A DNA stretch of 10,877 nt. Source: Chitinispirillaceae bacterium. Lineage in GTDB: Bacteria > Fibrobacterota > Chitinivibrionia > Chitinivibrionales > Chitinispirillaceae. The notes beneath the pieces are model-generated. The model did no database searches. It was not told the origin of the DNA and was given only the letters and a program-made list of their open reading frames with translations. The position numbers and the translations under genes are program-made. Of this stretch, positions 6,167 through 10,877 are shown piece after piece (position 1 is the first letter of the stretch; each line of letters begins with the position of its first letter). The stretch is taken from positions 1 through 10,877 of the forward strand of contig JAFGOU010000159.1 in NCBI GenBank assembly GCA_016926315.1. The letters are read 5' to 3'.

Positions 6167-7114
6167 TCAGCGCATGAGCGTGCAGACTACCTTGTTGCGG
6201 CCGCTGTTTTTTGCTTCGGAGAGGTTTTTTTCGGTAGCGGAAATCAATGCGGCCGCCTCTACTGCTGCGTCGTGCCCCACGGTGACAACGCCTATGCTGG
6301 CCGTGGTTTTTATGGTTTTGTCGTGGTAATCGTCGGCAATGATCGCCTCGTTTTCCACCTGCTGCCGCACGCGCTGTCCGAGGCCCATTCCCCCTTCATA
6401 ATTGGTCCCCGAGGCGATGATCGCGAACTCTTCGCCGCCGTAGCGTGCGAAAAAGTTTTCTGTCTTCAGTATTGTGTACACGGCGTTAGTGACCCTCGTT
6501 AATAACCGGTCGCCGTTACGATGTCCGTAGACGTCGTTGATTTTCTTGAAATGGTCGAGGTCAAAAATCAACAGGGACAGCCATAAATGATGCCGTTTGG
6601 TGAACGAAAGCTCGGAAACAACCATCTGGTTGAAACATCTCCGGTTGTAAATTCCGGTCAGCCCATCGCGCGTGGACGACTCATATAGTTGCTTCTGATA
6701 AGCGGCGTCGAGCTGATCGTAAATCTCATATTTAAGGATCGTTCGCCTGCCCAGAAGCACCTTGTCGCCATGGTTAAGAACGGCTTCCTTAATTCGCTGG
6801 CCGGCCAGGTAGGTCCCGTTGGTGCTCCCCAGATCACGGATTAATGTGCCCTCGTTTTTACGCTGGACTATTTCCGCGTGGACCCTGGAAACGCTCTGGT
6901 CCTGCAGGACGATGGTGCATTCGGACGCACGCCCCAGCGTTACCTTAGGCTGATCGACCGGAAATACGCTGCCCCTGTCCCCGTCCATTCCACCGATTAT
7001 AACCAGGTACGCTTTTGATGGCAGCGTGACCCGCATATGTTGAAAAACCGTAGTAGGAGGTCTTCTGATCCAGACGGTTTTTTCTCCGCCCGTGTCGTTG
7101 TGTTCATCAGGCAT
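6167..7114 (-). CDS. FHA-GGDEF diguanylate cyclase
   Basis: This 315-residue cytoplasmic protein has no membrane segment. A forkhead-associated domain spans about 33-128 with the phosphothreonine-binding set Gly61-Arg62, Ser76-Arg77-x-His79 and Ser97-Thr98-Asn99-Gly100-Thr101. A GGDEF domain spans about 146-315: metal-binding FDLDHF (184-189), guanine-contacting Asn193 and Asp202 in NDVYGHRNGD, and the active-site loop GGEEF (226-230). It should therefore make c-di-GMP from two GTP, with activity or location set by binding a phosphothreonine partner. The canonical inhibitory RxxD site, expected where KTEN (217-220) stands, is absent. The extended N-terminus contains Thr13, Thr21 and Thr22, which could be phospho-acceptors. 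The start is supported by AAAGGGGG 6-13 nt upstream. It lies divergent to a Ser/Thr kinase gene and convergent with the split TPR gene, with a gap of only 64 bp and no obvious terminator. Confidence 0.95.
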   Translation of the reverse strand: MPDEHNDTGGEKTVWIRRPPTTVFQHMRVTLPSKAYLVIIGGMDGDRGSVFPVDQPKVTLGRASECTIVLQDQSVSRVHAEIVQRKNEGTLIRDLGSTNGTYLAGQRIKEAVLNHGDKVLLGRRTILKYEIYDQLDAAYQKQLYESSTRDGLTGIYNRRCFNQMVVSELSFTKRHHLWLSLLIFDLDHFKKINDVYGHRNGDRLLTRVTNAVYTILKTENFFARYGGEEFAIIASGTNYEGGMGLGQRVRQQVENEAIIADDYHDKTIKTTASIGVVTVGHDAAVEAAALISATEKNLSEAKNSGRNKVVCTLMR

Positions 7115-7134
7115 AGCCGTCCCCCTTTGCTATA

Positions 7135-7163
7135 AAGATACGATTCAACAGCGGCCGCGTCAA
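7135..7163 (-). promoter_or_regulatory. Sigma70-like promoter for the FHA-GGDEF gene
   Basis: On the minus strand TTGACG (7158-7163) is followed after exactly 17 nt by TATCTT (7135-7140). That gives a 5 of 6 match at -35 and 4 of 6 at -10, with ideal spacing. Transcription would start near 7128, leaving a very short leader that consists mostly of the ribosome-binding site. The short leader slightly lowers confidence. Confidence 0.5.
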
Positions 7164-7178
7164 TATCGCCTGCGGCGT

Positions 7179-7207
7179 TTGCACCCTACTTTAGCTTGAC
7201 CTATACT
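7179..7207 (+). promoter_or_regulatory. Sigma70-like promoter for the Ser/Thr kinase operon
   Basis: TTGCAC (7179-7184) is followed after exactly 17 nt by TATACT (7202-7207), a 5 of 6 match at -10 and a good -35. Transcription would begin near 7214, giving a leader of about 75 nt before the kinase ATG. An AT-rich tract follows the -10. The divergent promoter begins only 16 bp away, so a regulator bound between them could control both. Confidence 0.6.
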
Positions 7208-7287
7208 ATATTTTTAATCAATATTCCGTAATCATCACCCCCCGGATACAGCAACCGGCGCTATCAGGCAGGTTGAGTTTATTTATT

Positions 7288-8817
7288 ATGGAAAATCGCA
7301 TAGTTAAAAATTTCCAGATCAAGGAACTCATTGCCACGGGCGGAATGGCTTCCATTTACAAGGCGACTCAGATTTCTCTGGACAGGACCGTCGTGCTTAA
7401 GCTGCTGCATTCCCATCTGACGCAGGACAGGAATTTTATCGCGCGATTCGAACGGGAGGCTAAGGCAACGGCCAATCTCAACCATGAGAACATCGTCTCG
7501 GTTATTGACTATGGAGAATCCGACGGCGCATATTTTATTGCCATGGAGTACGTGGAAGGGAAAGACCTTAATTGGGCCATTTCCACCCTGAAATGCCTCC
7601 CGCTCTGCAGGGCGCTCGCCATTGTGTACGAAATCTGTCAGGGGCTATATTACGCTCATAAAAAAGGAGTGGTGCATCGCGACATAAAACCCTCGAACAT
7701 CCTCATAGGCTACGACGGAGTTCCCAAAATCACCGATTTCGGCGTTGCCCAGATCAGGCATCTCGACTCATTGACGTTAACCGATTCCTTGATGGGAACG
7801 CCGGCATACATGTCGCCGGAGCAGGCGGCAGGCAGAAAAGTGGATGAGCGCGCGGATATTTTTTCCCTTGGGATCATCTTGTACGAAATGATTGCCGGAA
7901 AAAGGCCGTTTCCCGGCGACACGTATACGGGGATTATTTTGAAGATCTTGACGGAGCCTCCAGCCCCCTTGAGCGAGATCAAACCGGAATTATCCCCGGA
8001 AGTCAGCGCAATCGCAGGGAAAATGCTGGAAAAGGATCGTGATAACAGGTATAGCTCGGCCTTCGAAGTCGGCAGTGACATTCTGTCCTATTTCCGCCAG
8101 AAGCGCTATGAGCTGTCAAGAAAAGAGATCGCCGACCTTGTCGTTGGAACGGACGCCCGCCCGCCGCATACAGCCTTAGAGGAAAGACGTTCTGTAGGTG
8201 CGCCCTCTTCCCAATGTCCTGTCACTCCCCACGATGAACCTGCGGTTCGTGAAGTCAAAAAGCTTTTTATAGCTCGCAAAGAATCCTTTCAGGTTTTCCT
8301 GAAAAAGGCACTTCGAGCTTCCGGAATCGCCGTTGTTGCTGCGGCCGCAACCTTTCTTGTGCTGGTTTTAGGTAAAGTACCGGGAGTGGCGCCGGGGGAA
8401 AAATCGCCCGCTGAGGAAAAAACAAAAAAAGCCGATACTGCTGTTGTAAATTCCAGTCACGCAGGCGCTGCGGTCACTAAGGAAATCATAACCGAAGCTC
8501 GCCGTAAAGCGCCGTCGAAAAAAGCCGTACCCCTTAATGTTACACAGATGAAAGAGACGAAGGTTCAATTGTCAGCGGCAACGCCGCTTAATGGCTTTTC
8601 CTCATTAAAAATAAAAGTCGAACCGTGGGCGGATATTTACCTTGATAACGGCTACATCGAGACAACGCCTGTTGCCAGACCGCTGCGGATCTTGCCGGGA
8701 ACGCATACGGTGACGCTTAAAAACCCGAATTATAAATCATGGCAGAGAATGATCACCTTCAAACCAGGCGACACCTGCAGCGTTGACGTGAAACTCGAAC
8801 CCCAGGAAGGTCGTTAG
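7288..8817 (+). CDS. Transmembrane Ser/Thr protein kinase with C-terminal PEGA domain
   Basis: This is a 509-residue PknB-type (Hanks) kinase. The kinase domain occupies about 9-270: glycine loop ATGGMASIYKA (16-26), catalytic Lys38, helix-C Glu near 55-57, catalytic loop HRDIKPSN (130-137), DFG (150-152), activation loop with Thr163, Thr165 and Thr171, and SPE (176-178) in place of APE. A juxtamembrane region is followed by one membrane helix at about 344-361, a low-complexity Lys/Ala/Thr stalk, and a PEGA beta-strand domain (about 439-505) with PWADIYLDNG...TTP and LPGTHTVTLKNPNY. The kinase should lie in the cytoplasm and PEGA outside the membrane. A TTG 15 nt upstream (7273) is also in frame. 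I chose the ATG because the TTG sits directly against the only purine-rich stretch, leaving no ribosome-site spacing. It heads an operon with two exported proteins and is divergent from an FHA protein, a natural reader of its phosphothreonine products. Confidence 0.95.
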   Translation: MENRIVKNFQIKELIATGGMASIYKATQISLDRTVVLKLLHSHLTQDRNFIARFEREAKATANLNHENIVSVIDYGESDGAYFIAMEYVEGKDLNWAISTLKCLPLCRALAIVYEICQGLYYAHKKGVVHRDIKPSNILIGYDGVPKITDFGVAQIRHLDSLTLTDSLMGTPAYMSPEQAAGRKVDERADIFSLGIILYEMIAGKRPFPGDTYTGIILKILTEPPAPLSEIKPELSPEVSAIAGKMLEKDRDNRYSSAFEVGSDILSYFRQKRYELSRKEIADLVVGTDARPPHTALEERRSVGAPSSQCPVTPHDEPAVREVKKLFIARKESFQVFLKKALRASGIAVVAAAATFLVLVLGKVPGVAPGEKSPAEEKTKKADTAVVNSSHAGAAVTKEIITEARRKAPSKKAVPLNVTQMKETKVQLSAATPLNGFSSLKIKVEPWADIYLDNGYIETTPVARPLRILPGTHTVTLKNPNYKSWQRMITFKPGDTCSVDVKLEPQEGR

Positions 8818-8819
8818 CG

Positions 8820-8913
8820 TTGGTGGTTAATCCGTGGGCGGACATATATATATATTGACGGTACGTTATACGAGACGACGCCCAAGTTAACGAAAAAGAA
8901 ATTGAATTACTGA
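8820..8913 (+). pseudogene. Decayed duplicate of the PEGA-domain coding sequence, frameshifted in an (AT)6 tract
   Basis: Just after the kinase stop, one frame reads LALVVNPWADIYIY and then hits TGA. From 8854 the frame used by the kinase reads IDGTLYETTPKLTKKKLNY and stops at TGA 8911-8913. Together they are the first half of a PEGA domain matching the kinase's own PWADIYLDNGYIETTP. DNA is shared too: CCGTGGGCGGA at 8832-8842 equals 8623-8633, and GAGACxACGCC follows in both. The frame changes inside ATATATATATAT (8844-8855), and four repeat units instead of six would restore it. The second half of the domain is missing. The remnant has no start codon or ribosome site of its own and overlaps only the gap before the next gene. 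Confidence 0.7.
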
Positions 8914-8934
8914 CAGAATAGGCGAGGACATCAC

Positions 8935-9792
8935 ATGCGCAGTATCATTCTACCCCTGACGGTAGCGGCCGTAGCGGTAATCGGATCGGCAACTGCGCAG
9001 ACAATCCCCGCAGAGTCTCTGGATTCGATGCTTGAACAGGCGAAGACCTGTTATCGCAATGCTGAATATGAGAATGCGATTTCTCAACTTGAAAAAACCC
9101 TCCAGTTTTTAGAGCTGTTGAAGGTGAGCGACCGGATGGAGGCCTATGAATATCTGGCATTCAGTTACGTTGCTTTCGGCGATACCGATAAAGCAAAGGA
9201 ACAGTTTAAAAAGCTGCTGGCGCTCAACCCAAGGCTGGAGCTGGACCCGGTTACGGTCTCTCCGAAGATCATCAGGGTTTTTGAAGAGACAAAATCAGAA
9301 ATGCAGGTGTCTTCTGCTGCGGTGCCCACGGCCGTTGGAACGACGCCTACCGCGCAGACCGAAGTTCTTTTCCCGCCTCCTTTATCATCGAGGAGCAGAC
9401 TCGGCGCAGCGTGGCGTTCCTGCATGATGCCCGGCTGGGGCCAGAGATACCTTGGAGAAACCGGTAAAGGGAACAAAATGACCGCTGCCGCATGCATCTC
9501 TTTAGGTGCCGCACTGGTAACAGCCATTATCACACATTATGCTCATGCGTCCTATATAAACGCAGACCCTTCCAGTGGGAATGCGATCGATAATACGTAC
9601 CGATCATATAAAATCTTGTATAATGTTTCGGCGCTCTGCATAGTATCGTTTATCGGCATTGATATATACAGCGTCGGGGACGCGATCTTTGCGGGCGGCA
9701 ACAGGTCGACTTCCATGGTCAATCCAGGACGGGACTACCGGCAAGAATCCGGACGCAACGGCATTAGCCTCTGCTATGCGATCGTTTTTTAA
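8935..9792 (+). CDS. Exported TPR protein with C-terminal DUF5683-like membrane domain
   Basis: This 285-residue protein begins with a signal peptide (about 1-21, hydrophobic core then ATA-QT). Two TPR-like helical pairs follow at about 34-67 and 68-101 (AKTCYRNAEYENAISQLEK and YLAFSYVAFGDTDKAKEQF). They lead into DPVTVSPKIIRVFEETK (104-120), a junction common in envelope TPR proteins. A Pro/Thr-rich linker (about 125-150) precedes a domain opening with MMPGWGQRYLGETGKG (164-179), the signature of DUF5683-type small membrane domains, with membrane helices near 183-200 and 229-247. A GAGGA ribosome site lies 6 nt before the ATG. It sits between the kinase and a lipoprotein on the same strand, with a gap of only 15 bp to the latter, so the two are very likely cotranscribed. 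Function is not known. A scaffold or signal-input partner for the PEGA kinase is inference from position. Confidence 0.88.
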   Translation: MRSIILPLTVAAVAVIGSATAQTIPAESLDSMLEQAKTCYRNAEYENAISQLEKTLQFLELLKVSDRMEAYEYLAFSYVAFGDTDKAKEQFKKLLALNPRLELDPVTVSPKIIRVFEETKSEMQVSSAAVPTAVGTTPTAQTEVLFPPPLSSRSRLGAAWRSCMMPGWGQRYLGETGKGNKMTAAACISLGAALVTAIITHYAHASYINADPSSGNAIDNTYRSYKILYNVSALCIVSFIGIDIYSVGDAIFAGGNRSTSMVNPGRDYRQESGRNGISLCYAIVF

Positions 9793-9807
9793 CGGAAGGG
9801 AACATCA

Positions 9808-10719
9808 ATGAAAGTCCCTGTTCTTATCCTCCTGCTGCAGGTCTGTTTTATTCTGTCGTGCCTGAATCCACCCCGCGACAACGTGTTTGACCCGCTTAAT
9901 CCGGACAAGGGTTATCTCAGCGGAAAAACCTGTACTGTTGACAGCACTCTTTTGCCGGGCACCCTGGTAAAACTGGTGCACAAAGATCGCGTGACGAACA
10001 GTGTGACAAGCGGCGGCGACGGCCGGTTCGAATTCTCCAAAGCAGATCCGGGCATCTACACGGTGGTGGCCGAAGCCGCGTATCATACGTCAGTTGAATT
10101 TTTCCCTGAAAGTCTGTCGGCCGGCGATGATGATATCCTTGATGTGTACTTTCATGAAATGGCGTACGATTTCGAAATTGATAATATAGGGACCGCTTTT
10201 ATACCGGGATGGAGCCTGCCGGCGGGGATCTGGCAGGTAGCGGAAGATTTATCGGATACGCTATCGCATACGGTTCCGCATATCTATCAAGGGACGACTG
10301 CAGGCGGTGAGGCCTGTTGTCTTACTGACAAGGAGTTCAGGGACTTTATTTTCCGCGTCCGCATGAAATCAAACAGCGGCAACCCCTCAATGGGGATATA
10401 TTTCAGATATGTCGATACAAACAACTATTACCGCTTGCTCCTTGATGCCGCCGGGGTGGCCTTTGTAAGCAGGGTAGTCGGGGGAACTTCCACCGACCTC
10501 TTTGTACAGAGCATTGCGTTCGATAAAAACATCTGGTATACCATGACCGTGGAGTGCCGCGACAGCCTCTTGACCTTCAGGGTTACAGGCGGCAGTCTTA
10601 ATGTTGGAACGGCTGTTGTGGACAGCGCCTTTACTCAGGGCAGGCTGGGCATTCTCGCAAGTCAAAATGGGACCGTCTATTCCGATGATATTATCATCAG
10701 GACCGATTTGACGCCTTGA
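9808..10719 (+). CDS. Outer-membrane-type lipoprotein with carboxypeptidase-regulatory-like and LamG/DUF1080-like domains
   Basis: This 303-residue protein has a type II signal peptide: a hydrophobic run at 3-16 and lipobox ILSC with Cys18. The next residues are Leu-Asn rather than Asp, which favours outer-membrane sorting. The mature start NPPRDNVFDPLNPDKG is a motif common to surface lipoproteins. Residues about 37-95 look like a transthyretin-fold carboxypeptidase-regulatory-like domain (GxLSGKTC...TSGGDGRFEFSKADPGIYTVVAEA). Residues about 119-298 form an all-beta domain with the pattern seen in concanavalin/LamG or DUF1080 sandwiches: FRVRMKS...MGIYFRYVDTNNYYRL, then WYTMTVECRDSLLTFRVTGG, ending GRLGILASQNGTVYSDDIII. 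Such folds bind carbohydrate, but no catalytic residues can be assigned. GGAAGGG lies 7-8 nt before the ATG. It is the last gene of the kinase operon. No clear terminator follows. Confidence 0.9.
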   Translation: MKVPVLILLLQVCFILSCLNPPRDNVFDPLNPDKGYLSGKTCTVDSTLLPGTLVKLVHKDRVTNSVTSGGDGRFEFSKADPGIYTVVAEAAYHTSVEFFPESLSAGDDDILDVYFHEMAYDFEIDNIGTAFIPGWSLPAGIWQVAEDLSDTLSHTVPHIYQGTTAGGEACCLTDKEFRDFIFRVRMKSNSGNPSMGIYFRYVDTNNYYRLLLDAAGVAFVSRVVGGTSTDLFVQSIAFDKNIWYTMTVECRDSLLTFRVTGGSLNVGTAVVDSAFTQGRLGILASQNGTVYSDDIIIRTDLTP

Positions 10720-10734
10720 TCCTGACAAAACGAA

Positions 10735-10762
10735 GAGGTGGCAGCGCCAGGGGGAGCGAACC
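10735..10762 (+). repeat. Dispersed repeat, copy 2
   Basis: GTGGCAGCGCCAGGGG followed by G and then AGCGAACC spans 10738-10762. It matches copy 1 at 4132-4155 except for one extra G in the G run, and lies in the same orientation. It begins 15 nt after the lipoprotein stop codon. The GGGG/CCCC pairing of copy 1 is not kept exactly here, because the element continues CCTTCCTG, but CAGG and CCTG can pair instead, which hints at a conserved hairpin. Confidence 0.75.
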
Positions 10763-10821
10763 TTCCTGCAGGGGATTTGATGGCTGAGAACGACCTGCCC
10801 CCAATCACTGTACCATTTGTT

Positions 10822-10851
10822 TTGAGAGTTTTTCCTGTTGATTTTTATAAT
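10822..10851 (+). promoter_or_regulatory. Strong sigma70-like promoter pointing out of the window
   Basis: TTGAGA (10822-10827) is followed after 18 nt by a perfect TATAAT (10846-10851), within AT-rich DNA. Transcription would start near 10858 and run rightward, so a plus-strand gene (or RNA) should begin just beyond the right edge. No start codon with a ribosome site is present in the last 20 bases. Confidence 0.6.
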
Positions 10852-10877
10852 ACCGTTCTGTAAACAGCGCCGGCGTC

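Noticed and set aside
6500..6620. Possible Hypr-type GGDEF making cGAMP, as in Geobacter.
   Set aside because: The selectivity position keeps the canonical Asp (Asp202 in GHRNGD), so c-di-GMP is expected.
4018..7266. CGGCGCTATCA occurs upstream of both the TPR gene (4018-4028) and the kinase gene (7256-7266).
   Set aside because: An 11-bp match is expected by chance several times in a window of this size, and the flanks do not agree.

Overview
The window looks like chromosomal DNA of a Gram-negative (diderm) bacterium. A type II lipoprotein precursor, a signal-peptide-bearing TPR protein, a membrane Ser/Thr kinase with an extracytoplasmic PEGA domain, an FHA-GGDEF regulator and a large TPR glycosyltransferase-like membrane protein occur together. 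This mix is typical of environmental, signalling-rich lineages such as Desulfobacterota or Fibrobacterota/Chitinivibrionia. There is no phylogenetic marker here, so the placement is only a guess.

Left part (1-3821, all on the minus strand): the 5' end of a DEAD-box RNA helicase runs off the left edge. Upstream of it lies a leader of about 215 nt, and then a 1113-residue DNA-repair protein. That protein fuses an EndoQ-type PHP endonuclease (deaminated-base nicking family) with a complete UvrD/PcrA-type SF1 helicase. It carries a perfect-looking beta-clamp motif (QLNLF) at its extreme C-terminus and a second clamp-like motif (QENLF) in the inter-domain linker.

Middle (3822-6166): a divergent, partly very AT-rich intergenic region of about 550 bp contains overlapping, mutually exclusive inverted repeats, an 11-bp-phased direct repeat and one copy of a dispersed repeat of about 27 bp. 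It precedes a TMTC-like GT-C membrane protein with C-terminal TPRs. The gene is interrupted by a single in-frame TAA at 5290-5292 while the downstream frame stays intact, so it is a recent pseudogene or a split gene.

Right part (6167-10719): a signalling cluster. A minus-strand FHA-GGDEF diguanylate cyclase lies divergent to a plus-strand Ser/Thr kinase-TM-PEGA protein. Each has a recognisable sigma70-type promoter in the shared 170-bp gap. Downstream of the kinase are a decayed duplicate of the PEGA coding sequence, frameshifted inside an (AT)6 tract, then an exported TPR/DUF5683-like membrane protein and an outer-membrane-type lipoprotein with a carboxypeptidase-regulatory-like fold and a C-terminal concanavalin/LamG-like (DUF1080-like) beta-sandwich. 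The kinase could supply phosphothreonine for the FHA domain, linking an envelope signal to c-di-GMP. This is inference from gene order and domain biochemistry.

Right edge (10720-10877): the second copy of the dispersed repeat, in the same orientation as the first, and a strong sigma70-like promoter pointing to a gene beyond the window.
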